Below are positions 1 through 11,179 of a stretch of 64,000 bases of DNA, in pieces. The position numbers were made by a program, and so were the translations under genes. The stretch is from NCBI GenBank assembly GCA_951213105.1, contig OX578146.1:109293776-109357775 (forward strand). The letters run 5' to 3'. Below the pieces are notes generated by a model, which saw only the letters and a program-made list of their open reading frames with translations, was not told where the DNA came from and searched no databases. Source of the DNA: Amaurobius ferox. Taxonomy: Eukaryota > Arthropoda > Arachnida > Araneae > Amaurobiidae. The first letter of the stretch is position 1. Each line of letters opens with the position of its first letter.

Positions 1-408
1 TCGTAAGAATGCCAGATCTTTTACCCTTCTAAAAATGTAAATTATTAGTCGACATTATGAGTAGTTTTTACGATGGGAGGATTTAAAAACGAAAGTTGGT
101 TTTTTTTTAACCGAAAGTGACTTTTGTTTTAAAATTTTTAAAAAATATTAGAAATCGAAATTGAGATTTGAAATTGATATATTTTTACTCGCAATTGCCT
201 GCTCTTTCCGGTGGTGTGATTTGTTTTTTTCTACGACGTCTGGATCATGGAGAAAAAAGGGCAAAAAAAGGTCGAAATCGCATAAAAGAAATTTTTTTTT
301 TTTTTTAAATCGGTTTTCACGTGTCCTCTTCCCGACCCCCCGGGTCTCCCCGATTGCCGAATTTTGTAGCTCTCCGACGCGCGGTCGCTGAACGTATAGT
401 GTATAAGA

Positions 409-424
409 CACACACACACACACA
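409..424. repeat. (CA)n microsatellite
   Basis: Uninterrupted CA dinucleotide run, seen directly. It gives rise to the Cys-Val repeats in the reverse-strand open frames here, which are not genes. Confidence 0.9.
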
Positions 425-1568
425 GACACTGCCTTTTATTATATAGAAGACAAGCTAGACGGAAAAGACCATGATAAGATGAGATAAATTTGTACACGAC
501 CCCTACCCCAGTCATGTAAGTCACATTTATATACGAGCCCGTATCCGAACCACGCACCTCTATCAAATCTGTTTTGCACAGTAGAACTATATTTTGAAGC
601 GAAAAAATCTTATATAGCTCTGCAAATGTATTCAGTAGGGCCTGGAGGATGTCTAAAAATTTCCTAAAACATTCGTAATTTATATTTTTTCAAATTTTTA
701 AATTAAATAACTTCAATTTTAGACAATATTCATAAACTAGAAATTTGTCTTTTCTTTATAAAATGCAATGGGAAATCTCAGAAGAAAAGAAAAAGCATAT
801 AAATACCTGTTATAAAGAATTTTAATTATCTGTACTCTAATCACTTGTAATTACATCAGAATTACACCAAATAATGGTATTTTCTCAGAAATCCCCAAAG
901 TATTCAGGAAAAAGATTGTCCACAAAAGTTAGAGTCAGTTTTAACCCATTCTATCAGGTAGTACATAAAGGGTGTGGAATGTCAGCAAAACAGCAACAGT
1001 ACAAGATGAGAAGCTCTAAATTTAAATTCTTTTGTTCAATACTCTCCACAAAGTTCCTTTCAAAAGTGAACAAAGGGAATTTTCTTTCCCCCAAACTAAA
1101 TAGCCTTAAACCAGGGAGGGTCAGAGATCAAAAGACCAGAATGCCGCCGTTGACTGTATTCTACACAGAATACTATATCCAGAAGGTTCACTCCCATAGG
1201 ACCCTATGGCAACATTTTTAACATGGAATGTCACATAGACACTAGAGCTCGTGAGTTGGACCAACTGAACTACGATGCGTCTGCCAGATTTGTCACGTTA
1301 TCGCTCGCTTGGCGATTTTTTTTTTTAAACAGGAGGGGAACAAAATGTTGAGGACTGTACTTTTATAATTTTTGAAACTATAGAAATGATCAGGATTTAA
1401 AAATACATTAATCTGCAACATAAATATATTCATTAGTTTAAGTAAATTTAAATAAACATAGTTATATATTTAATTCAAATAATCATAAAATAGATTAAAA
1501 AATAGACACATTGCATTGTCTCACTATAAAACATAATGCACAAAAAATTACAAGCTAACATACTCAAA

Positions 1569-1599
1569 AGACTGAAATATTATATAATATTTTCAGTCT
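1569..1599. repeat. short palindrome
   Basis: AGACTGAAATATT is followed after a short AT spacer by AATATTTTCAGTCT, a near-perfect inverted repeat. No tail of T or coding context suggests a function. Confidence 0.6.
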
Positions 1600-1975
1600 A
1601 AAAAGTATACTAGCGTGTTGATCGTTAATTACTTGATCCCTAATTTGTTCTGGGATACTGATAATTTTTTTTTTTAAATATAAAAATATTCATATAGTAA
1701 ATATAAAACTTACATAAATGCACTATCGAAGTTGTGGAACTCAATCATTAATTATCCGAGGGGGGGGCGGTAAATTTTCCACCATAAGGCACTTAATAAA
1801 AATTTTACATAAATATATACACATACAATATCACATTCAACTAAGGAAAAGCTATCCAAATATCAATTATTTCACATTTTATAAAAATACGGAAAATATT
1901 TTTAACTAATTATACCACTACCTCTTAAAATTTAGTCTAATCCGGCAGTAATAACACAGCACTAATTTCATATGA

Positions 1976-2050
1976 TGAACACATGTATACTTATATGAAC
2001 ACGTGTATACTTATGAACACGTGTATACTTATAATGAACACGTATGTAGG
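1976..2050. repeat. minisatellite, about 20-bp unit
   Basis: Four imperfect copies of a unit containing GAACACGTGTATACTTAT. Each has an E-box-like CACGTG or its CATG variant. Seen directly; probably a simple tandem repeat. Confidence 0.75.
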
Positions 2051-2431
2051 ATGGTGATAACTCAAATTATTTCAATTTTAATAAAAATAAATTACATACC
2101 CTGTAACACAACCAGTTTGCTTTTATCAATCCATTTCTATGAAATGATCTAAACACTTAACAAATAATCCTTTTTCACGTTACTCAAACCACGCTAGTCT
2201 GTTTTTCTAAGTTTTCGTGGAGCGAAATAGGGTTATAACATTCAAAATCGTCTTGGACCCAAACCAGACCATCGCCAAGCGCTCAGACCAAACCAGACCA
2301 TCACCAAGAGCGCGCCAACCCTCGTTTTGGTCTATCTCTAATGGCCACCGCGAAAACGAAACTATCGAGAGTGGCAGGTCTGTATAATATTAGTCTGTGG
2401 TATTCTAGAAGGCGGACGTTATCGCCGTTCG

Positions 2432-2439
2432 TGACGTCA
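2432..2439. promoter_or_regulatory. CRE-like TGACGTCA site
   Basis: A perfect TGACGTCA palindrome about 200 bp upstream of the broken THAP reading frame, in a locally GC-richer block (2230-2460). The position fits a promoter of that element. This is inference from motif and position only. Confidence 0.4.
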
Positions 2440-2636
2440 CTGGGTTAGAAGGATAAGTGCCAGTTTCTCCGACTAGCATTCATTTCTAAAGGGAAAACAT
2501 AGACTGTGTCAGTCGTTGTTTTAATATAATTTGTAATTCTATCGTAAAAGTGAAGTTTAAGTGTAAATTTGTGTATTATAGATGTATATATATTAGTATT
2601 TTCACATATATAAAGTATAATTTTGGTAAGCACAAA

Positions 2637-2935
2637 AATGCCTGGTTGATGCTCGGTTGCTTTGTGTTCAAATTATTATAAGAAGTCAATGGGATCTGTC
2701 AGTTTTCATGGATTTCCAAAAGATCCTACACTCCAAAAATTATCAATCGTGAAGTGCAAAAGAGAGGATAAAAATAACCATTGCTAACGCAACTGTCTGT
2801 TCGAGTCACTTTTCTGATGAAGATTTTGAAGAAGATTTTCGGGCTAAATTTTGAATTTGAAGCCGGTTAAACGATTAAAACAAGAAGCCAACGGCACAAA
2901 AATCTCACATATCATTAATACCGCAGGTAAAAATA
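2637..2935 (+). pseudogene. THAP-domain gene remnant, N-terminal zinc finger
   Basis: The translation begins MPG, then a stop, then CSVALCSN. It continues with a SFHGFPKDP block, a lysine-rich K-C-K-R-E-D block, and after frame breaks a C-SHFSDEDFEEDF block and LKPVKRLK. This is the order of a THAP zinc finger (C2CH: C-x(2-4)-C, W, C-x2-H, then the AVPTIF-type end). The family binds DNA and is common in host regulators and P-element-like transposases. Three inserted bases put a stop after the third codon, and at least one further frameshift and stop follow. A possible donor (CAG/GTAAAA) sits near 2926-2932. The conserved tryptophan is replaced in the surviving frame. I call it a pseudogene; a miscalled gene would need very different sequence. 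Confidence 0.7.
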
Positions 2936-3415
2936 ATGTTTTTAATATAGCAGTATAAAAAAATACTTATGATTGACATGTTTCATTGATATGTAAAATA
3001 GGTGGTCCTCTAAGTAATCCAAAAAACAAAATTAATAAAATGAAAACGACTTCATATGCAGTATCTAAAATATATAAAAATAATTTATATTTCTGATACT
3101 AGCAATTATGGAGTTTTCTTTCTTTTTTTGGAGGGGAGAGATATTAGCATTTTGTAAGCTAATTTACACAGTTTAGTTTATTGCAAAATGTATGTAAAGT
3201 TAATTTTAAATACCTTAAGCATTTTACTTTGCTATTAATATACATAATCATAAAATGCAATTCTTTAGTAATCATAATATTGACATTATATTCACATCAT
3301 TTGAAGTTATGGGACATTTCATTTTGATATGTAAAAAACTTAGAATACAAAACTAAAATCATCAAAGTTGAAATACAATGCATAAAAAATTTATTTACAA
3401 TAAAACTAAAAGCCA

Positions 3416-3691
3416 GTGGCACATTTTTCAGAAGAAATAAAAAAGTGGGAGCATACTTTCTTAGAAATGCATGGCGCATATATATCAAAAGAGAAATGCG
3501 TCATTAAGAACTTGCAGTCAAAGTTAGCAAACATTTCACCTTCTGTACCACTAAAAGCCATAACTTTGTTTTCACGAACCAGAACATTCATTTGCATTAA
3601 ACACTTAAATAAGACTTTCATGCCACAATTAGTAGAGAGAAAAAAGCAAAGAAAAGCCCGTAAATTGTGTAAAAGCAGTATCATGGCATAA
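3416..3691 (+). pseudogene. probable C-terminal exon of the THAP remnant
   Basis: A 91-codon open frame on the same strand, 480 bp after the THAP block. It is rich in basic and hydrophobic residues, with KNLQSKLANISPSVPLKAI followed by LFSRTRTFICIKHLN and a terminal KKQRKARK run. The FSRTRTFIRIRxLN-like block resembles the C-terminal segment I associate with arthropod THAP proteins of transposon origin; that match is from memory and unverified. It could have been the last exon of the same gene, ending at the TAA near 3689. If the upstream part is dead, this part is also non-functional. Confidence 0.45.
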
Positions 3692-4450
3692 AAATGATAT
3701 GTATTGATTTATTATTTATGATTCACGTGAACATTGCTTTAAAATTTTGAAACTGTACATAGTTTATATATTTAAAAAGCTATAAAGTTTAATAACATCA
3801 ATTTTGCATGCTTAAAATATCTTTGTGAAACTGACAGATCCCGTGGCTTAACCAAGAGTCATAATACTCTACTGGCTCACAAAATGCATCGCCTTTTTGT
3901 TGGGTAAATAAAATAAATCTACTGCCATTGACCATCCATTCGACCGTCAACTCCCCCCTTTTCCCAAGATCCGATCTACGCTTCTTAATATAATATATAG
4001 TTATGTAACTACTAGATTGATGATATTTCATAGTCATCAATATATGTTATATGTATGTGGGATTTTTTACGCAATTAGATATTTTTGAAATACATATTTA
4101 TATTACATGTAGAAAGTATTATCAATGTTTAAGATAATGGATACTATATTTTTAAAAATCGGATGATTAGATATTTATTTATATCATCATATCTGTATTA
4201 AAACACTTGAAATGTAATTTTTATATTTACTACACTTTTCATGATATATTTCAGCTTTTATTATAAATAATATATGTATTATAATATTTTAATGATAGCC
4301 CTATGCATTTATGAGTAGAATCATTTAATTTCATTCTTCTAAAATTTTATTACGAATGATTGATCTTATCTCCTTTTCGAATGATAAACCCAAATATTCT
4401 AAACTTTATACACGTATCTCTATGTCCCCTCTTCTTGACTTGTAAGTCAG

Positions 4451-4458
4451 TGACGTCA
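4451..4458. promoter_or_regulatory. CRE-like TGACGTCA site
   Basis: Second perfect TGACGTCA in the window, in a GC-richer block (4430-4520) of otherwise AT-rich flank. No reading frame follows closely on either strand, so its role is unknown. Confidence 0.25.
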
Positions 4459-5892
4459 CGCTTCAAGTTTCTCTCCTGGTCGAAAAGCAACCCTCTTTCT
4501 CTGACCTACCTTATGTTTAAAGTACCTTGGCCTTAAACAGTGTTTTAAACTGAGTTGCCAAAATAAGAACATTTGAAGGTTTTCTGCTTAGTTCATCAGG
4601 CAATCTTGGTTTTAAGTATTAAAAACATAATTCTTATGAAAATGTAATTTTTTTTAATGGTCTAAAACAAATATAACGCTCTTAAAATATTTTTTAAACA
4701 CCCTAAAAACTCTAAAAAGTACTCTATAGGGAAAAAAAGTACAAATGTTATCAAAGTCCAGGTCCTAGTAAGCAGTTATCTACTACAACATGAGTAATCT
4801 TTGAGGTAAAGTTCCTTCGAATAGTGTGTTTTCTTCTTGCAGTTGCAAAATTTCACAAATCCATGTATATTTTTTAATTTCTATAACAAAAATCAAATTT
4901 ATAAAACAATATTTTTTTCAAGACTTAAAAAAACATTGTTAATTATTCAGAAATAGTATAGTCAGAAATATTTACTCTTCTACAGTGACAAATAAAAAGG
5001 TTCAAATTTGTTTTTGAAAGCTGGTCCTGTACTTAATAAGATTTCAAAATTAAAATTTACTAAATATTAGATATGTGTGTATGTGGGGGCATAATGCATT
5101 AATTTACTACATGTACTTTATATCCCAATACATGCTTCATTAATTTGGCATTAATTCTATTGCATGCACAGGAATCTCACAAGGTTTTTTTCTTAGGTGG
5201 AATTGAGTGTGACAAAAGCAAGATTTGGGGTTATTCCTCTGCAAACCTCCGAGACTAGGAAATTTTGATCAGTCTCTCCTCATTTACTACATGTTCAGAC
5301 ACATATCTGTCTGGGATGGAAGTAATGCAAATAAACACCTCAGCTACAGACAGATATATCCACCCCTTATCTAAAATTGGTTAGAAATAATTTGCAATCT
5401 AATAATGATTTTATTATTTGTATGCACATAATGTTCAGATTTAAAGTGCAATTTCACCCTATCTTTTATGATTCTATGAAACCAGGATTATAACAAATAG
5501 TTCTAAAAAAAATTTTTTTTTTTAAAACTGGATAGATTTGAAGACCCCATTAAGTACAATTTAACCAGAGGCAGGCATGTACTATTTTGACTGGAGTAAG
5601 AATAATTTAGATTTCACCAAAAGCAATCCTAAGGTATAAAACTTCAGAATATACAGATAAAATTTCAGTTTTCAGATAAGGTTTCAATCAACAGGAGAGC
5701 ATCATTATACAGTTACCTAACTATGTATGTTTCATCCATGTCAGATAAGCAGTCTACTAATACAACACAGTACAGAAATTTAGAAACCAAAAGCAAGTAA
5801 TCTGCAAGATAACATGAGTAGAGCAGCCTGAATTTATTGAACATGACAACGCATTGACTAATGATAAAAGTCTGTTCTAGCATAGTTTAAAA

Positions 5893-5955
5893 ACAACTAT
5901 ACTTGCAGAACAGCTAACTTGACTGTAGAGAGGTATAAGAAAAACTATAACCTGT
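5893..5955 (+). repeat. dispersed repeat, copy related to 59516-59575
   Basis: The segment ACTATACTTGCAGAACAGCT through GTATAAGAAAAACTATAACC matches, with scattered differences, a segment near 59516 in the same orientation. Two copies 53 kb apart indicate an interspersed repeat of unknown class. Confidence 0.55.
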
Positions 5956-8900
5956 CACTAAAACTTTTTAAACTCATGGCACATTGTTTCAGTGTGTAGG
6001 ATATTACAGTATACCCACAGTAGGTGGAAGCACTTTGCTAGAGGCGTTACTCTCCTCCCCAATGCACACACCACCAAGGCCTCATGAAGGGTATAAGGCT
6101 CTCTATCCTTCATGCCAGGACTTCATTGGAAATGGATCCTAATGATTCAATATACACTTAATCCCTACAAAGGTCCATTAGACAAATCCTAGTGGAGGCT
6201 ATATAAATCAGTTAACACTAATTGCACATTAAAAAATAATGCTGTTAAAAATATTTAATATCTATTATATATTTTCTATATTTTTTCCATTTTAATAACA
6301 ATATTTTTTTGTTTTGTTTTCACAATTTCGCAGCCCACCTTTTGAGAACTGCTAATAATAATACTGTATTAAATGCTATTAATAATAAAAAACTAAGAGT
6401 TTGCTGTATTTAAATAATGGTTGAGTTCAAATCAATCAATTTCTATAATTAAAATTTGTATTTCATGACTTTTCATATTTCAATAAAAATGTATCTAAAG
6501 TACTTTGATTTCTAGATCCTTTTTATCTCGACTAACTGCAGAATAACTAATGGTCAGACACAGGTTTTATTCAATACTTATATTAATGTTAGCTTATACA
6601 GCATTATGCTCAAACTCAGTGTCAGTCCTTTCTCTCAAAAGACTATGCTTGCCCTGGTCTGTCGGTCTCTCTCCCCCAGCTTCAGAGATGGGGTGACCAA
6701 ATCAAAATGAAGCTTCAACAAAACTCAATAGCGTTTAACCAAGCAGACTCACAAACTCGTTACAATCCATGAAATTTATATAAATCAAGAGACTGCATTA
6801 TTGACGATAAGGTAGAATTTTTAACAATAATAATCATGTATTGCACAAAAGGAAAGCTTATAAACATATTAAATGACCTAAGATGACACCCCCGACAATG
6901 GGTATTGAGCTGAATTGTCTTGTTCAGACTTTTAAATAAATGTTAAAAGAACATATGAGGGTCATGATGAAAACCCTCGGAGCATTGAAAAATATCGACT
7001 GCTACAGTCTTTGCCCTGTAGAGAAATCATCTCGAACAGAGTCAGTTGTATATATCCTCCCTAAAGTTCATTAGCCCCTGGAAGTAGTGTCTTCTTGGAA
7101 ATGGATTACTTGGGCTCTAAGCCACACTGGTGACATATTAACGTAACTTAAGACCCCTTGCTGACATATTTAGTTCTGAAAAAACAATTCTCTGACAGCT
7201 GAGTCCCTGTGTTGACATCTTGATGATTCAACCTCTGTGCAAATCTGGGAGGGTTCTTGATCATTGTGGGGTCTTTTCCATGAATTCCTACCTCATATGG
7301 AGCATACGGTCATTGGCATGCTGAGTTCTGAGGATATTTTTCCAGCAGAACCATACATGCAGTAAAGAGCAACTTTTTCAGTTATTTACCTCTACGATCA
7401 ATGGCACATAGGGTTCTAAAATTGACACGTTAAGTCAACAAAACTGCCTCATTTATCCAGTCTTAATATATTTTCATTATCGTATCATGGAGCATTTCAC
7501 AAAGCCTGCTTTCCTGGAAATGCTGGCACCCTTGGCCAGATAGCTACTGATCATGCCTGCTTCCAGGTTATGTGCTTTGCCTATGACAGGGGATGTTACT
7601 GTTATCATGGATGCCGAACACCAAACTTTATGTGCTTGCGATGTGTGATCATGACACATACAGCATATGATTTGCCAGGCATGTGTGACATCTGCATTGG
7701 GGATCATAATATTGTAATTCGACTTTGTATATATATTATAGAAGAAAGCTTATATTTTTGTCAGCACAAATGTATGAATCAAATAGCTGTCAAAAATTTT
7801 TTTTTATTATGAATAATGTAAACAATATTTACAGGTTAAAAACTTATTAGTAAACAAATATATCACATGAAATAGAAAATAAAAAGTCTTGAGTTAAAAT
7901 ATAAGGCTGATAAAATACCTTTTAAACAGGTTTCTTGGACATTGACCCTTAACATTAAAATTCCCCAAAACCATTTGCCAAGTATGAAAAATTGTAAAAA
8001 ATTACAATGCCTCAATATAGACTTTCACTTGTACTAGGTAAAAACTACAGTACAAATATGTTAAAAAAACATCACATGTTCATTAGTGTAAAAACTTTGA
8101 ATATCTAATTAATAATACAAGATTCTACATATTAAGGTTTACATTTTAAAGATTTTTTGTAAACTTCTCGTACAGAATATTTAAATAATGAAAGCTTTAA
8201 ATTAAATGAGCTTTACAAGAAATATATTTCCCATTTCAAGAGAAATAAAAGATATTGTACTTAATTGCAAGAAAAAAAAATTACATAATACAGAAGCCTA
8301 GGACAAATATTTGTAACAATGTAAAAAACTGGCATTTAGAATATAAATTTGTAATAAATTTGAATACATTTCATGTTACTTTGATATAAGCTCCAAGTAT
8401 AGCCATTTAAGTTAAATCAAATTGAGCTTCACATATAACACAACACAAATAAAAACATTTACCAACATTTTCAACACTATATACCTTCAAAATTATTGCT
8501 TTTGAGTATCTATTAACTACATACAAAACTACATAACTATAGTAAAAATCACAATTTTGAAATTAGAATTTCAGAAATCATACACAAAATTTGCTCATAA
8601 AACCATTTTTTTATTGTATAATTTTAGTCAAATTATTTATTATTATTATTTTTGTTAATAATATAAACATTTATTTAGATACTAACAATATTTTACAATC
8701 TAAAGTTTAATATTTTAATTTAAATATTCCTACAAAATATTATCATTCATAATCAGAATTTTTATTTTTATTTTAGATGATTGAAAACATTTTAATAAAA
8801 ATTGATTGACTGATTAAAACCTTATAGGTCAGCTACACACTAGTTGCATTATTAGGACGGAATTAAAATATTTGTAATATGAAGCTCCATCTAACTTATG

Positions 8901-9234
8901 CCATGTTGTTCAGATATATTTATGTCACAATGATTCAAATCTCAAATGGGATTTAAGTTTCTAGTCTCCATGATTACAAAATGTTCAGCCATGTTTCCTT
9001 CAAAGTCATGTTACCTGTATGGAATTTTTTTACAATGCATTTGTTATGCTTAAATATCAACCAGATCTGTTGACTAAGAGTGATATTGTTAAGAAAATGC
9101 TCTAGGTAGTGGATATTATATCTTTATATTAACTTTTTCTTAAAAGTTATTTATTAAATGTACTAAAAATACTTAAAATGCTTGTTTTGTCAAGTTATAA
9201 ACAGTCAATAAATCTAATATATAAAAGGGGAAAT

Positions 9235-9895
9235 TTCAAAACATGCTTCTAAACTTAAATATCTCCTAAACCCTGTGATGCATTTTGATTTCGATTTTAT
9301 TTTTCAAGTAGTGAGACTGATTTGAAGAAATATTCAGATGCAAGTTTTATCACCTTACAGTAAAGTGTAAAATAACAAGAATTGAAAACCTGTTTCTATA
9401 TGTCTGTCAATGATCACTTATAACTTGCAAACAGCTCAATGGATTTTTATACTCTTTTAACTGATTTGCTAAGCTTAATAAGGAACAGATTCATGGCTAT
9501 AAATATTTCTAATTTTGCATTACTTTAAAGTAAAAAATTCAAAATGCTTCCAAGCTAATATCTTTTGAAATACACAATATAATTTGAATAAACTTTTTAC
9601 AGGCAATAAGACTGGATCTAGGGAATGCTTTAATATAAGTTTTATCCTCTTCACACATTTCTGCAGGGCAACCAAAATTAATGTTTTGTTGGTCTGTAAT
9701 GGCTATTTATAAATTCAATAAGACTCTTTTTTACCAGTTCGTCACGCTTAATAGGAGGCACATTTATGTCTAAAATACTTTGTACCATATTACTTTTATT
9801 TTAGCATTACCCTTTATAATTCTGATATTCATACAATATTTAGACTGATTTGTGGTAATGCATACCATTTCAATAACTTTTTCATGTAAAACAGA
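9235..9895. repeat. diverged tandem duplication, about 300-bp unit
   Basis: Two successive blocks share the same order of landmarks: TTCAAAA(CA)TGCTTC, then a TTAATATCT-like stretch, then AGACTG, AAGTTTTATC, CTTAATA(A)GGA and finally GCATTAC. They are roughly 300 bp apart and clearly diverged. This is probably an old local duplication or two members of one repeat family, in the 3' flank or 3'UTR side of the glycosyltransferase gene. Confidence 0.45.
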
Positions 9896-10498
9896 GGCAA
9901 CCATTTTCTTGTATAGACAATGTTACTATCATTTTTCCTGGCAATTATCTTTGCTTTTCTGGAAAAAATATTGTTACCAAAATATTAGATTCAAATAAAG
10001 TTTGTTCTAATCATGAAAATCACAAAAAAATATCTACCTACAGTTTTAGTTCTTTGCACAATATTTTCAAATATAAAATCTCATGATGATACATGAATGC
10101 ATTACATGATCATACATGCAATAAGATATTGTGTCCACATTCTACAGATACACATTATAAAAGTGCTTGAAAGGTGTTCAACTCTGAAAATGTGCATTTA
10201 TAATCAAAATCTTTCAAGGAAAACAATAAATTATAGAATAAGAAATTAAAGATACTATAGATAATTGATTTAATGAGTGTAATCCCAATTTTCTTGAATC
10301 AACAGTTAAAAATATTGAAAACGAACAAAATGATAATTATACATTTTATCATATCATAATAGTTAAAAAAAGTAAAACTTTTTTTTTTATTTATTTAAAT
10401 ATAGTAATAGATGCTGCTAATTATATAAAAAGTATTAAAAATCAAAATTTTCTCTTTTATCAAAAATATTACAATTAAGTCAAAAATGACAACCATTT

Positions 10499-10504
10499 TT
10501 TATT
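10499..10504 (-). terminator. candidate poly(A) signal AATAAA
   Basis: AATAAA on the minus strand about 535 bases past the glycosyltransferase stop codon. It is the first canonical hexamer I favour, but the AT-rich flank offers many, so the true 3' end is uncertain. Confidence 0.3.
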
Positions 10505-10927
10505 GACATACATTAATAAACGTGAGAAGTTCTGGGATTGTGATTAAGAAAATTGAGATTAAAAATATCACAGCAGAATTCACATTGAATCATTTTGAAT
10601 GGAACGAGGACAAGGTAAAACTCCAAAATCAGCTTTTCTTGTAAACTAACTACTACTTTCAATTTCACTGTATCAAAGTATACACGCACATACACATAAT
10701 GTGTTAATGCCACTTTGGAACATATAAAACATTGTGGCATAACATCTAATACAATCTAAATTTAAAATGGATTCCAGTATAAATGTTTTCATTTGTCCGG
10801 CTTTATTTCCACCTTCATCATACAAAAAGAGAGGGTGAAAAAAATCACATAACATTCAGTTATACATTACTTCTTGAGTCACATGACTGAAAATTTCAAT
10901 AACATATTTTAGGTTGGTAGCTACATG

Positions 10928-10997
10928 AATCTAATTTAAAAATTATTATTGTTAATTGTTGTTGTTGGTAATCTAATTTAAAAATTATTATTGTTAA
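10928..10997. repeat. direct repeat in 3'UTR region
   Basis: The phrase AATCTAATTTAAAAATTATT followed by ATTGTTA occurs twice, separated by a short TTG-rich spacer. It sits just past the glycosyltransferase stop codon in transcript sense. Confidence 0.75.
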
Positions 10998-11038
10998 AAT
11001 AAACTGATAGACATGATAACGAGACATTAAACAGAAAA

Positions 11039-11179
11039 TCAACTCTTCCATTCTACAGATTCCAATGTCCATTGTTGAGTAGATTTACCATTACACACTT
11101 GAAGGGTTAAGGCTTCAGGTCTAGTCTTAGAAGGCAAGTCAAGGCACAATTTAGACTTTATATGCACAAGTATTTGTTT
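11039..11179 (-). CDS. GALNT exon 11 (last): third lectin repeat and stop
   Basis: Preceded by TTTATTTCAG, starts in phase 0 with [18 protein letters not shown] and ends ...[16 protein letters not shown] (TGA at 11039-11041). It carries the gamma repeat of the ricin-type domain with intact CLD and QxW signatures. 46 codons plus stop. Confidence 0.93.
   Translation of the reverse strand, partial: KQILVHIKSKLCLDLPSKTRPEALTLQVCNGKSTQQWTLESVEWKS

Larger units (their letters stand above)
1..2230. other. 3' flank, no gene recognised
   Basis: AT-rich sequence with homopolymer T runs. A somewhat CpG-rich patch lies near 330-390. The short open frames here have low-complexity composition, no recognisable domain and no supporting splice pattern. 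I see no gene in this stretch. Confidence 0.6.
3700..10490. other. 3' flank of the glycosyltransferase gene, no gene recognised
   Basis: AT-rich flank. A hairpin near 6083-6114 has CATGAAGG arms. The block 6890-7720 is less AT-rich and has phrases that recur loosely (TGACATATTA, TGACATATTT, TGACATCTTG), suggesting a degraded repeat. The open frames at 7477-7812 overlap on both strands and look like chance. I find no coding gene. Confidence 0.5.

Noticed and set aside
148..566. Overlapping open frames on both strands at the left edge
   Set aside because: Composition follows poly-A/T and CA repeats; no domain, no splice context.
7477..7812. Overlapping frames with several Cys and His
   Set aside because: Both strands are open over the same stretch and no zinc-finger spacing is consistent.
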